NCBI GenBank assembly: GCA_937885015.1
Contig: CALAAS010000037.1
Location: 1 to 19,830, forward strand
Direction: 5' to 3'
From: an uncultured Clostridium sp.
Lineage (GTDB): Bacteria; Bacillota; Clostridia; Lachnospirales; Lachnospiraceae
DNA: 19,830 nucleotides
The translations under genes and the position numbers were made by a program. This document shows positions 1 to 6,915 of the stretch, piece after piece (within the stretch, counting starts at the first letter, position 1; the number at the start of each line of letters is the position of its first letter). A model generated the notes under the pieces. It was given only the letters and a program-made list of their open reading frames with translations, was not told the origin of the DNA and ran no database searches.

Positions 1-59
1 AAAAATAAAAATAAAAAATTCAAAATTCTGTTGACAATTCAGAAAAAGGATTGTATAAT
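1..59 (+). promoter_or_regulatory. Sigma-A promoter of tRNA-Arg with A-tract UP-like region
   Basis: A perfect TTGACA at 31-36 and a perfect TATAAT at 54-59 are separated by 17 bases. The 30 bases upstream are almost pure A/T with phased A runs, as in UP elements that bind the alpha subunit of RNA polymerase. The distance from the -10 to the tRNA 5' end at 94 leaves a short leader. This is the arrangement expected of a strong stable-RNA promoter. Confidence 0.88.
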
Positions 60-93
60 AACATACGTTGTTAAGAACTAAGTTCTTCAATGT

Positions 94-167
94 GTGCGTG
101 TAGCTCAGCTGGATAGAGCACTTGGCTACGGACCAAGGTGTCGGGAGTTCGAATCTTCTCACGCACG
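94..167 (+). tRNA. tRNA-Arg (anticodon ACG)
   Basis: The sequence folds as a complete cloverleaf. The acceptor stem is GTGCGTG (94-100) with CACGCAC (160-166), and G167 is the discriminator. The D stem is GCTC (103-106) with GAGC (116-119). The anticodon stem is CTTGG (121-125) with CCAAG (133-137), around the loop CTACGGA; the anticodon is ACG at 128-130, which reads CGN arginine codons after deamination of A34 to inosine. The T arm is 143-159 with loop TTCGAAT and two G-T pairs. The 3' CCA is not encoded, so it must be added after transcription. It is a lone tRNA gene with its own promoter and terminator. Confidence 0.97.
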
Positions 168-195
168 CTTTTTGTTTCGAAAGAAACAGGTGGAA

Positions 196-245
196 AACTT
201 CGGAGTATCTTTTTATTATAGAAAAAGATACTCCGAAGTTTTTTT
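196..245 (+). terminator. Intrinsic terminator of tRNA-Arg
   Basis: A perfect 19-bp inverted repeat (196-214 with 222-240) with a 7-base loop is followed by a T run (239-245). A smaller perfect hairpin (TGTTTC, GAAA loop, GAAACA at 173-188) lies between the tRNA and this terminator and may mark the 3' trailer. Confidence 0.92.
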
Positions 246-280
246 AATTGCATAGGAAATTGCTTCCTATGCAATTAAAA
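242..280. repeat. Perfect 17-bp palindrome abutting the terminator
   Basis: Arms 242-258 and 264-280 are exact reverse complements around a 5-base loop. The left arm begins with the T tract of the preceding terminator and the right arm ends in AAAA, so it is not itself a standard terminator on either strand. The end of the window shows the same design (19767-19807). Confidence 0.8.
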
Positions 281-334
281 GGATGGAAGACACAGAAGTG
301 TTTATTGAAAGCAGCAAGTAGCAACAGGTCGGGT

Positions 335-363
335 TTGACATTTGTTTTTTAGACCGCTATAAT
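335..363 (+). promoter_or_regulatory. Sigma-A promoter for the barstar-ygjP-recJ cluster
   Basis: TTGACA at 335-340 and TATAAT at 358-363 are both perfect and separated by 17 bases. The first gene starts 79 bases after the -10. No terminator is visible between here and the end of folD (5360), so this promoter could drive seven genes. Confidence 0.85.
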
Positions 364-442
364 AAAGAAATTACTGGTTCCGTTTGGCATGGCGATGGTG
401 CTGCTTTTTGACGGGACGATGTGACTGGAAGGGGAGGTTTTT

Positions 443-778
443 ATGAAGCTGATTCAGCTGGACATGAATGAGATGAAGTCCGAGCAGGACGTGTATGAAT
501 TTCTGGAAAAGCAGATGGAAATTTCCGGTGGGGAGACAGGAGATCTGGATACCGTATTTGATTATTTTTTATCGAATCTGCAGTCGGACTGCTGCGTGGA
601 ACTGATCCGGGGCAGTGCCGATTCGGATCTGGCCGTTTTCACGAAAAATCTGGAGAAACTTCTGGAGGAAGCTGCCAGAACTGTGGAGGAAAAGGACGGG
701 AAGCTGTATGCAGTACTTGAAGGTACGGACACCATGGATTCAGGGACAGGATGGCAGGGAATTTCTTCTTTCCTGTGA
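443..778 (+). CDS. Barstar-like protein (putative ribonuclease-inhibitor fold)
   Basis: A 111-residue acidic protein starting at an ATG six bases after GGGGAGG (431-437). The N-terminal half (residues 12-60) follows the barstar layout. A helix with the pattern 'sEQDVYEFLEKQM' is followed by a turn and the LDTVFDYF helix, matching the family's 'NLDALWDCL' helix, and then a strand ending VELIRG. The family's usual YYGxN before that helix is not present; GGETGD occupies the position. Known barstars bind and neutralise barnase-type RNases in the cytoplasm. No barnase-like gene is nearby, so any target here is unknown. It is the first gene after a perfect promoter, and its 3' end overlaps the next gene. 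Assignment rests on pattern recognition only and is moderate. Confidence 0.55.
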   Translation: MKLIQLDMNEMKSEQDVYEFLEKQMEISGGETGDLDTVFDYFLSNLQSDCCVELIRGSADSDLAVFTKNLEKLLEEAARTVEEKDGKLYAVLEGTDTMDSGTGWQGISSFL

Positions 779-1289
779 GGTTGTGCGCTCTTCCCGGAAG
801 ACTATGGCGATTCAGGTTAAGACAGACGGGAGAATTCTTCTTCGGCTTCCCCATGGAGTGCCGGTCTCTGTGGCGATGGAATTTGTATCCCGGCATGAAA
901 CGTGGATTGCACGTCAGTACATAAGGCTTCAGAGCCGTATGGAAAATCAGCGGGAGTATGGAGAGGATGAGAAAAAAGACCATATAAAAATGTTTCGCCC
1001 GGTGCTGATACGCCGGGTCGCTTTTTATGCGGCCAGAATGGGCGTGACATATGGGCGTATTTCTATTCGGGATCAGAAGACGCGATGGGGAAGCTGCAGT
1101 GCAGCTGGAAATTTGAATTTTAACTGGCGTCTGGCGTTGCTTTCAGAAGCGCTTTTGGATTATGTGATTGTTCATGAGCTGGCTCATCGGTTGGAAATGA
1201 ATCATTCCAGCCGGTTTTGGGCGCAGGTGGAGAAGATTTTGCCGGATTATGCAGAGCGGCGAAAGCGGCTGCGGGAGTTCGCCCTGTGA
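708..1289 (+). CDS. YgjP/SprT-like zinc metallopeptidase (DUF45 family)
   Basis: A protein of about 193 residues. It carries the DUF45/YgjP signature: an N-terminal strand segment 'RSSRKTMAIQV', then TRWGSC (about residues 126-131), then the zinc site HELAH (156-160) with a third likely ligand in NHSSRFW (His166), and a basic C terminus. The family is predicted to be cytoplasmic zinc metallopeptidases; substrates are not established. The start is uncertain. The frame stays open upstream to 615, but the ATG at 708 is the best fit to usual family length. It would overlap the barstar-like gene by 71 bases and has only a weak AAAGGACGGG upstream. A GTG at 783 just past the previous stop would delete part of the first strand. 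Function is secure as a family assignment, not as a pathway. Confidence 0.85.
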   Translation: MQYLKVRTPWIQGQDGREFLLSCEVVRSSRKTMAIQVKTDGRILLRLPHGVPVSVAMEFVSRHETWIARQYIRLQSRMENQREYGEDEKKDHIKMFRPVLIRRVAFYAARMGVTYGRISIRDQKTRWGSCSAAGNLNFNWRLALLSEALLDYVIVHELAHRLEMNHSSRFWAQVEKILPDYAERRKRLREFAL

Positions 1290-1377
1290 TATGTCAGAAA
1301 AGAGACGGGGCAGTGCATATTTGAAACACCGAGAGAGAAAACCTGCGGGGGAGGTTCGGTAAGAAAGGAGAAACAGC

Positions 1378-3105
1378 ATGGCGGAAGAGGTCTGGATGGT
1401 TCAGACGAAACGGGCAGATTTTAACCGGATCAGTGCGGCGTTTCACATAGATCCAGTTACAGCACGAATTATCCGGAATCGGGGGATAGAGGGGGACGAG
1501 CAGATTGACCAGTACCTAAATGGGACACTGGATTCTCTGTATGATCCGTCCCTTCTTTTACATATGGATCTGGCAGTCAGGCTTTTGACAGATGCCATAG
1601 ATGCCGGAAAGAAGATTCGTATTGTGGGGGATTATGATATTGATGGGGTTTGTGCCACGTATATTCTTCTGCAGGCCATGAAGGAGCTGGGAGCCAGGGC
1701 GGATTATGATATTCCAGACCGGATTCGGGATGGCTATGGAATCAATGAGACGATTATTGAGAGGGCCAGAGAGGATGGGGTTCAGGTGATTCTGACCTGT
1801 GACAATGGGATTTCAGCATCCAGGCAGATCGCCATGGCCAGAGAATACGGTATGCAGGTGATTGTAACAGACCATCACGAGGTGCCACGGGATGAAAAAG
1901 GCAGAGAGTGTATTCCGCCGGCAGATGCGGTCATTGATCCCAAGCAAGAGGACTGCGGATATCCATTTTCGGAAATCTGCGGCGCGGTGGTGGCGTATAA
2001 ACTGGTACAGGCTCTCTATAAAGACCGTGGGATTCCAGAAGAAAAATGGAGGGAGCTTCTGGAGTTTGCAGCCATTGCCACAGTAGGCGATGTGATGCGG
2101 CTTCAGGATGAAAACAGGATTCTGGTTAAATACGGTCTGAAACAGATGGCGAAGACAAAGAATCTGGGACTCCGGAATCTGATGCAGGTCAATAATCTCG
2201 ACCCAGAGGCCATAACTGCCTATCACATCGGCTTTGTCATTGGGCCCTGCCTGAATGCAGGAGGGCGGCTGCAGACGGCAAAACTGGCGCTTTCTCTGCT
2301 TTTGGCAAAGAAGGAGGAGGAGGCGGCAAAATTGGCTGGAGAGCTTCGTGAACTGAATGACATACGAAAGGATATGACGGAGCAGGGAACGGAAGAAGCA
2401 CGTCTTCAGGTTGATACCTGGTATCAGAATGATCAGGTCCTGGTGGTGTATCTGCCGGAATGCCATGAATCTCTGGCGGGCATCATTGCCGGACGGCTTC
2501 GGGAATATTATCAAAAACCGGCGATTGTCCTGACGCGGGGCGAAGAGGCTGTAAAAGGATCTGGACGCTCTATAGAAGCGTACCACATGTTTCAGAAGCT
2601 TTCAGAGGTGTCAGATCTGATGCTGAAATTCGGCGGGCATCCCATGGCAGCAGGGTTGTCGCTTTTGGAAGAAAATATTGATGAGTTTCGTCAACGTCTC
2701 AATGAGTATGCCGGACTGACGGAGGAAGATTTCAGGGCCAGAGTTTGGATTGATGTGCCGATGCCCATGGGATATGTGACGGAAAAGCTGGTGCAGGAAT
2801 TGAAGCTTCTGGAACCATTCGGGCAGGGAAATGAAAAACCGCTGTTTGCGGAAAAATCTCTGCGTATTCGCAGTTCCCGGGTTATGGGGAGGAACCGGAA
2901 TGTGGTGCGTCTGACATTGGAGGAGGCGGATGGCCATGTCATGGAGGCATTGTATTTTGGAGATGGAATCGCTTTCGAGGAAGAACGGGCCGGCCGGAGT
3001 AAGATGGACGTGGTGTATTATCCGGATATCAATGAGTACAATGACAGAAAAACGCTGCAGGCGGTAATTCGGCGATATCGCTTCTGTGGGGAGGCAGTGC
3101 GGTGA
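1378..3105 (+). CDS. recJ: Single-stranded-DNA-specific 5'-3' exonuclease RecJ
   Basis: A 575-residue DHH-superfamily nuclease. Metal-binding motifs are visible in order: DYDIDG (85-90), the CDNGIS segment (141-146), DHH (165-167) and a downstream GDVMRL segment. The DHHA1 part follows with CLNAGGRL and the FGGHPMAAGL motif near residue 420, and a C-terminal OB-like region contains EPFGQGNEKP. RecJ degrades single-stranded DNA 5' to 3' in recombinational repair, mismatch repair and replication restart. The length is close to the core E. coli enzyme and shorter than the long Bacillus form. The start ATG has AAAGGAG (1363-1369) eight bases upstream. The stop overlaps the next gene's GTG by four bases (GTGA), suggesting translational coupling. 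Confidence 0.96.
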   Translation: MAEEVWMVQTKRADFNRISAAFHIDPVTARIIRNRGIEGDEQIDQYLNGTLDSLYDPSLLLHMDLAVRLLTDAIDAGKKIRIVGDYDIDGVCATYILLQAMKELGARADYDIPDRIRDGYGINETIIERAREDGVQVILTCDNGISASRQIAMAREYGMQVIVTDHHEVPRDEKGRECIPPADAVIDPKQEDCGYPFSEICGAVVAYKLVQALYKDRGIPEEKWRELLEFAAIATVGDVMRLQDENRILVKYGLKQMAKTKNLGLRNLMQVNNLDPEAITAYHIGFVIGPCLNAGGRLQTAKLALSLLLAKKEEEAAKLAGELRELNDIRKDMTEQGTEEARLQVDTWYQNDQVLVVYLPECHESLAGIIAGRLREYYQKPAIVLTRGEEAVKGSGRSIEAYHMFQKLSEVSDLMLKFGGHPMAAGLSLLEENIDEFRQRLNEYAGLTEEDFRARVWIDVPMPMGYVTEKLVQELKLLEPFGQGNEKPLFAEKSLRIRSSRVMGRNRNVVRLTLEEADGHVMEALYFGDGIAFEEERAGRSKMDVVYYPDINEYNDRKTLQAVIRRYRFCGEAVR

Positions 3106-3473
3106 TTAGTAGAAAAGATGTGATGCCAGTCAATTTTCTAAAAAAGGAAAAGTTTACTGGCAGTGACAGTGGAATGCGTTATCGGATGGAAAAGACAGAA
3201 CGGGATGGGGAATCCGGCGGGAAAACGGTTTTAACAGTAATGGCCTGGCCGGAACCCTACGGATATGATGCAACGCCGGAGGAACAGAAAATCCAAAAGG
3301 AATTTCCGTTTTCAGAAGAGGGGATAGAGCGTGGCGTGTCATGGCTGAACGATGTCCACAATTCGGTGGCCCAGGGAGAACTTTCGGGTAGCCGGAGAGA
3401 CGAGCCGGATGGAAACGCAGAGGGAGGTATCAGAGAACGTGCCAATGACAGTGAGTTGGAAAAAATCTTTTAA
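3102..3473 (+). CDS. Small protein of unknown function, coupled to recJ
   Basis: A 123-residue hydrophilic protein without signal peptide or membrane segment. The start is a GTG seven bases after GGGGAGG (3088-3094), overlapping the RecJ stop as GTGA. The N-terminal ~90 residues look like a real folded domain (VNFLKK, GMRYRMEKTE, VMAWPEPYGYDATPEEQK, FSEEGIERGVSWLND), with aromatic and proline conservation-like patterning. The last ~30 residues are charged, low in hydrophobics, and overlap the start of azlC, so the tail may be non-essential. I have an impression of similar small proteins in Lachnospiraceae but cannot name a family. No function is proposed; tight coupling to recJ is the only context clue. 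Confidence 0.65.
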   Translation: MISRKDVMPVNFLKKEKFTGSDSGMRYRMEKTERDGESGGKTVLTVMAWPEPYGYDATPEEQKIQKEFPFSEEGIERGVSWLNDVHNSVAQGELSGSRRDEPDGNAEGGIRERANDSELEKIF

Positions 3474-4164
3474 AGAAGGCGTAAAAAGCGGAATCCCCAT
3501 TGGACTTGGATATCTGCCGGTGGCATTTACCTTTGGTTTCCTGGCGGTTTCCGGAGGACTTCCGGTCTGGGTGGCGGTTTTGATTTCGCTTACCAATCTG
3601 ACCAGTGCAGGGCAGTTTGCAGGGACGAACCTGATACTGGCTGGGGCGGGGTATTTTGAGGTGGCATTGACGACTTTTGTTATCAATCTGCGCTATATGC
3701 TGATGTCTCTTTCCCTGTCTCAAAAGCTAAAGACAGACACAGGGACGCTGCCGCGGATGGTTATGGCGTTTGGAATTACGGATGAGACCTTTGTGGTAAG
3801 TTCGCTGCGTCCTGGAATTCTGCAGGCATCTTATATGGTGGGACTGATGTCCATGCCGATTCTGGGATGGAACCTTGGAACCTGGCTGGGAGGATCTATT
3901 TCTACCCTGCTTTCTCCGGCGCTGCAGAACGCCATGGGGATTGCGCTCTATGCCATGTTTATAGCGCTGATTGTTCCGGCTGCCAGAGCTTCAAAGGCGG
4001 TTTGTGCGGTAATTGCAGCTTCAGTGGCTGTGATCTGTGTTTTGAAATACGTGCCGGTATTTTCCTGTATTTCATCGGGATTCCGGGTAATTATTGCCAC
4101 TGTGGCCGCATCGGCTTTGGGGGCGTGGCTGTTCCCGGGAAAGGAGGACGAAAATGGAAATTGA
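3409..4164 (+). CDS. azlC: Branched-chain amino acid export subunit AzlC
   Basis: A protein of about 251 residues, strongly hydrophobic after a short N-terminal tail, with the AzlC start pattern 'KEGVKSGIPIGLGYLPVAFTFGFLA', followed by 'TSAGQFAGTNLIL' and 'INLRYMLMSLSLSQKL', both typical of the family. AzlC is the large membrane subunit of AzlCD exporters, known in Bacillus for branched-chain amino acids and the analogue 4-azaleucine. Start choice: the ATG at 3409 has GGAGAG nine bases upstream. The ATG at 3445 is closer to the usual N terminus but its AGGGAGG is 17 bases away. The frame is open back to 3352 without a good ribosome site. The next gene azlD overlaps by 11 bases, as expected for the two-subunit system. 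Confidence 0.9.
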   Translation: METQREVSENVPMTVSWKKSFKEGVKSGIPIGLGYLPVAFTFGFLAVSGGLPVWVAVLISLTNLTSAGQFAGTNLILAGAGYFEVALTTFVINLRYMLMSLSLSQKLKTDTGTLPRMVMAFGITDETFVVSSLRPGILQASYMVGLMSMPILGWNLGTWLGGSISTLLSPALQNAMGIALYAMFIALIVPAARASKAVCAVIAASVAVICVLKYVPVFSCISSGFRVIIATVAASALGAWLFPGKEDENGN

Positions 4165-4474
4165 GCGGGTTCTGATCTGTGTGGCGCTGATGGCGCTGGT
4201 TACCTATATCCCGAGAGTGCTGCCGGTTACGATCTTTCGGAAACAAATTCACTCCCAGTTTATCCGGTCATTTTTGGATTATACGCCCTATGCAGTGCTG
4301 GGGGCGCTGACATTTCCAGATGTGTTTTCTTCCACGGGCCATCTTTATTCGGCATTGGGGGGGACTGCGGTGGCATTGGTGCTGGGATACAGGGGAAAGA
4401 GCCTGGTGATTGTGGCCGTTGCGGCAATCCTGGCAGTGTATCTGCTGGAAGTGATTGGCGGGGCGTTTTTGTAG
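4154..4474 (+). CDS. azlD: Branched-chain amino acid export subunit AzlD
   Basis: A membrane protein of 106 residues with about four hydrophobic segments. It carries the AzlD landmarks TYIPRVLPV near the N terminus and the 'YTPYAVLGALTFPDVF' segment in the middle. It is the small partner of AzlC in the exporter. The ATG at 4154 follows AAGGAGG (4141-4147) with proper spacing and overlaps the azlC stop by 11 bases, so the two are probably translationally coupled. Confidence 0.9.
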   Translation: MEIERVLICVALMALVTYIPRVLPVTIFRKQIHSQFIRSFLDYTPYAVLGALTFPDVFSSTGHLYSALGGTAVALVLGYRGKSLVIVAVAAILAVYLLEVIGGAFL

Positions 4475-4511
4475 AAAAAAGGCTGTTGTGAAGCGAGGAG
4501 AGGAGACGAAA

Positions 4512-5360
4512 ATGGAAGTAATGAAAGGGGTTGCTGTTTCAGCAAAACTGAAGGAGGAGGCAGCGGAGGAGCTGAAGGCTCTGGGTCGGGTTCCCAGACT
4601 TGCGATTATTCGGGTGGGAGAAAAACCGGATGATATATCATACGAAAAGGGCGCATTGAAAAAAATGGCTGCTTTTGGCCTGGAAGCGGAGTCGTTTGTT
4701 TTTCCAGGCGATATTTCTCATGAGTCCTTTCGGGAGTCGTTCGAGGAAATTAACAGGGATCCTTCTGTAGATGGAATTTTATTGCTGCGCCCGCTTCCTT
4801 CTCAGATCCGGGAGAAGGAGATTGAGGAGCTGATCGATCCGGGGCGGGATCTGGACGGAATTTCGCCGGTTAATATTGCTAAAGTATTTAGTGGAGACCG
4901 GAGTGGATTTGCGCCCTGTACGGCAGAGGCAGTGGTGCAGATGCTGAAACAGAATAACATTGATCTTTCCGGCGCCCGGGTTGCGGTAGTAGGACGGAGT
5001 ATGGTAGTGGGGCGGCCGCTTTCCATGCTGCTGCTTCATGAAAATGCTACAGTAACGATTTGCCATTCCAGAACCGCAGACCTTCCGGCAGTTTGCCGAA
5101 AGGCAGATATTCTGGCGGTCTGTGTGGGAAAAGCGGCCATGGTGGATAAAACCTATGTAAAAGAGGGAGCTGTGGTAATAGATGTGGGAATCAATGTGGA
5201 TGCAGAGGGCCATCTTTGCGGAGATGTGGATTTTGCCAGTCTCGAGGGGCATGCGGCGGCGGCAACCCCGGTGCCGGGCGGTGTAGGCGGTGTGACGACA
5301 GCGGTGCTGGCATGCCATCTGATTCGGGCTGCGCGTCAGAAAGATGATAAGGAAAAGTAA
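4512..5360 (+). CDS. folD: FolD-family methylenetetrahydrofolate dehydrogenase, active site altered
   Basis: A 282-residue FolD-type protein. The Rossmann part is typical: GRSMVVGRPLSMLL (161-174), the HSRT segment and the C-terminal ATPVPGGVGG motif. The substrate part is unusual. In bifunctional FolD, a Tyr is followed four residues later by the Lys essential for cyclohydrolase chemistry (Y50/K54 in E. coli), and QLPLP supplies a Gln. Here Tyr44 is kept, but position 48 is Ala, and GILLLRPLP has Leu-Arg where Gln-Leu is usual. The DxDG aspartates (113 and 115) remain. The gene is intact, so it may be a dehydrogenase-only or otherwise divergent member; this is inference. The ATG start at 4512 is preceded by GAGGAGAGG. 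The family acts in one-carbon metabolism, interconverting 5,10-methylene- and methenyl- (and normally 10-formyl-) tetrahydrofolate. Confidence 0.88.
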   Translation: MEVMKGVAVSAKLKEEAAEELKALGRVPRLAIIRVGEKPDDISYEKGALKKMAAFGLEAESFVFPGDISHESFRESFEEINRDPSVDGILLLRPLPSQIREKEIEELIDPGRDLDGISPVNIAKVFSGDRSGFAPCTAEAVVQMLKQNNIDLSGARVAVVGRSMVVGRPLSMLLLHENATVTICHSRTADLPAVCRKADILAVCVGKAAMVDKTYVKEGAVVIDVGINVDAEGHLCGDVDFASLEGHAAAATPVPGGVGGVTTAVLACHLIRAARQKDDKEK

Positions 5361-5445
5361 GGGAAAAGAAACATATGTAATCCGATATTCCGCTATAATT
5401 AAACTGACAGAGAAACAGCAGGAAAAATGATGGGAGGAGTGCAGG

Positions 5446-6195
5446 ATGAAGAGGAAGAAAAACAGAGCAGCCATTTTTCTGGCGGCCAGTGTGATAGCAG
5501 CAGGTGGAATGATGGCAGGGTGCGGCACTGTGACGTCAGGAACGGTGCAGGTACAGAATGTGGATCATCAGGTTATCCGTGTCAGCAGCCGGGAAACGAT
5601 AAAAGCCGTGCCGGATATGGCACAGATTGTATACAGCGTTTACTCACAGGCTTCGGATGCCCAGACGTGCCAGACGCAGAATGGGACGGATCTTTCCAGA
5701 GTGCTGGAACTTTTGGAAGCGCAGGGGGTGGCGGAAACGTCAATTCAGACCTCCAGCTACGGTATGAATCCTATTTATGACTGGGATGCAGGCAAAACCA
5801 TTGCGGGATATGAGATGACGACCCGGGTTCAGGTGTCAGATATTCCGATGGAGCAGGTGGGAACGCTGCTTTCGGAGTCTGTCAATGCCGGTATTAACTC
5901 CATTGAATCTGTGTCCTACTTGTGCAGTACCTATGATAAAGCCTATGAAGAGGCCCTTCAGAAGGCCATTGCCTCGGCACAGTCCAAGGCGAGGGTTATG
6001 GCAGAGTCTGGCGGTTGTACGCTTGGAAAGATTGTAGCCATAGAAGAGAATAGGGACAGTCAGACAGCCAGGTATAATTCGCTGGAAATGGCAGGCGCGA
6101 AACTGGAGAGCGGTGCGGGCGTGGCGGATATGGAAGTCATGCCGGGCCAGATTGAGATTACTGCAGATATTGAGGCAGAATTTTCCATAGAATAG
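5446..6195 (+). CDS. SIMPL-domain (DUF541) lipoprotein
   Basis: A 249-residue exported protein. Residues 1-25 form a lipoprotein signal (basic start, hydrophobic core, then MMAGC with Cys26 as the predicted lipidated residue). The rest matches the SIMPL/DUF541 pattern: a first strand after 'RVSSRETIKAVPDMAQIVYSV', a helix containing the LLEAQGVAE turn, 'IQTSSYGMNPIYDW', 'GYEMTTRVQVSD', the paired repeat around 'DKAYEEALQKAIASAQSKA', and C-terminal strands 'EVMPGQIEITADIEAEF'. Members are periplasmic or surface proteins of poorly defined role, sometimes linked to stress. The ATG has GGGAGGAG (5432-5439) six bases upstream. A TATAAT at 5394-5399 lacks a good -35, so its own promoter is only possible. 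Confidence 0.85.
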   Translation: MKRKKNRAAIFLAASVIAAGGMMAGCGTVTSGTVQVQNVDHQVIRVSSRETIKAVPDMAQIVYSVYSQASDAQTCQTQNGTDLSRVLELLEAQGVAETSIQTSSYGMNPIYDWDAGKTIAGYEMTTRVQVSDIPMEQVGTLLSESVNAGINSIESVSYLCSTYDKAYEEALQKAIASAQSKARVMAESGGCTLGKIVAIEENRDSQTARYNSLEMAGAKLESGAGVADMEVMPGQIEITADIEAEFSIE

Positions 6196-6239
6196 CCGTT
6201 TGGTTCCGGATACGTATAAAATTGCTTTGATTTAGAGAT

Positions 6240-6289
6240 ACTACCCTCAGACAGGATGGGCCTGCGGCCTCCCGGATGGGGGTAGTTTT
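6240..6289 (+). terminator. Possible terminator or structured leader before the YdcZ-like gene
   Basis: ACTACCC (6240-6246) pairs with GGGTAGT (6280-6286), enclosing a GC-rich interior with GGCC-TGC-GGCC (6259-6269). Four T's begin at 6286 and then the run breaks. It could terminate the lipoprotein transcript or act as an attenuator for the next gene, which starts 44 bases later. The short T run makes this tentative. Confidence 0.4.
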
Positions 6290-6332
6290 GTGCAGAGTCC
6301 CGGAAAATAAGATCAGAAATCGGAGGTTTCTT

Positions 6333-6761
6333 ATGTGGGGAATGGTAATTGCACTGGTATCCGGAGCACTGATGAGCGTGCAGGGCGTGTTTAATGCAGC
6401 GGTCACAAAACAGACATCCATTTGGGTGTCAGCCGGCTGGGTTCAGCTCAGCGCTTTTGCAGTTTGCGTGGTGATGTGGCTGATTTCCGGACAAAAGGAG
6501 ATCGGCGGACTGTTTCGGACTGAGCCAGCGTATATGCTGTTAGGTGGCGTAATTGGGGCTGTTATCACATACACAGTCATACGAAGCATCAGCGCTCTGG
6601 GACCGGCCCGCTCTGCACTTTTGATTGTGGTTGCACAGATCCTGGTGTCCTATGGAATTGAGGTATTGGGATTGTTTGGCGTGGAAAAGGCAGACTTTGC
6701 GTGGCGCAGACTAATCGGTGCAGCCGTTGCCATTGCCGGAATTGTGATTTTTCATTATTAA
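6333..6761 (+). CDS. YdcZ-type DMT-superfamily membrane protein (DUF606)
   Basis: A hydrophobic protein of 142 residues with about five membrane segments. It begins MWGMVIALVSGALMSVQGVFNAAV, as in the YdcZ/DUF606 group of small drug/metabolite-transporter relatives, and ends with a hydrophobic helix and a short polar tail. The size matches the family (about 140-150). The ATG at 6333 lies six bases after GGAGG (6322-6326); the frame is open upstream, but that part has no membrane character. Substrates of this group are generally unknown, and it stands alone between two structured intergenic regions. Confidence 0.85.
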   Translation: MWGMVIALVSGALMSVQGVFNAAVTKQTSIWVSAGWVQLSAFAVCVVMWLISGQKEIGGLFRTEPAYMLLGGVIGAVITYTVIRSISALGPARSALLIVVAQILVSYGIEVLGLFGVEKADFAWRRLIGAAVAIAGIVIFHY

Positions 6762-6835
6762 GGTTTGGGAAGGTATGTCAGCCGACGGACTTTTTTGCGT
6801 TTCACAGGAAAGTCTCTTTTGGAGTTATTTACTGC

Positions 6836-6864
6836 TTGTTTTTGGATTCGCTTTTAGGTAGAAT
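6836..6864 (+). promoter_or_regulatory. Probable sigma-A promoter for the comEA unit
   Basis: TTGTTT (6836-6841) and TAGAAT (6859-6864) are separated by 17 bases. The -10 matches consensus at five of six positions and the -35 at about four. No terminator is seen between the YdcZ-like gene and here, so read-through is also possible. Confidence 0.55.
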
Positions 6865-6881
6865 AGAAATACGGACAGAGC

Positions 6882-6908
6882 AGCGCCTCTCCATTTGCGG
6901 GAGGTGCT
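6882..6908 (+). promoter_or_regulatory. Hairpin covering the comEA ribosome-binding site
   Basis: AGCGCCTC (6882-6889) pairs over eight positions, one of them G-U, with GAGGTGCT (6901-6908). The likely Shine-Dalgarno of comEA, GGGAGG (6899-6904), is half inside the right arm. Folding would therefore hide it. Confidence 0.5.
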
Positions 6909-6915
6909 CTTACAT

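Noticed and set aside
94..280. A tRNA-associated integration (att) site, because the palindromes follow a tRNA gene.
   Set aside because: No integrase, no direct repeat of the tRNA 3' end in the window and no foreign-looking genes.
389..424. An 11-codon reading frame in the leader before the barstar-like gene, possibly a leader peptide.
   Set aside because: It has no ribosome-binding site, no run of regulatory codons and no attenuator hairpins nearby.
615..707. An N-terminal extension of the YgjP-type peptidase.
   Set aside because: It is the out-of-frame reading of the barstar-like gene (Trp/Arg/Lys-rich, unlike the family) and would overlap it by more than 160 bases.
1813..2586. Long open frame on the minus strand opposite recJ (257 codons).
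   Set aside because: It is the antisense shadow of a well-supported recJ, with no ribosome site and no recognisable domain. The same applies to 4779-5528 opposite folD and 10485-11132 opposite the esterase.
4512..5360. folD as a decaying pseudogene because active-site residues differ.
   Set aside because: The frame is intact at full length, and the nucleotide-binding and C-terminal motifs are well preserved, so a divergent functional enzyme is likelier.
6240..6332. A known riboswitch (such as guanidine or SAM class) before the YdcZ-like gene.
   Set aside because: Only a single hairpin is visible and none of the conserved motifs of those classes could be recognised.
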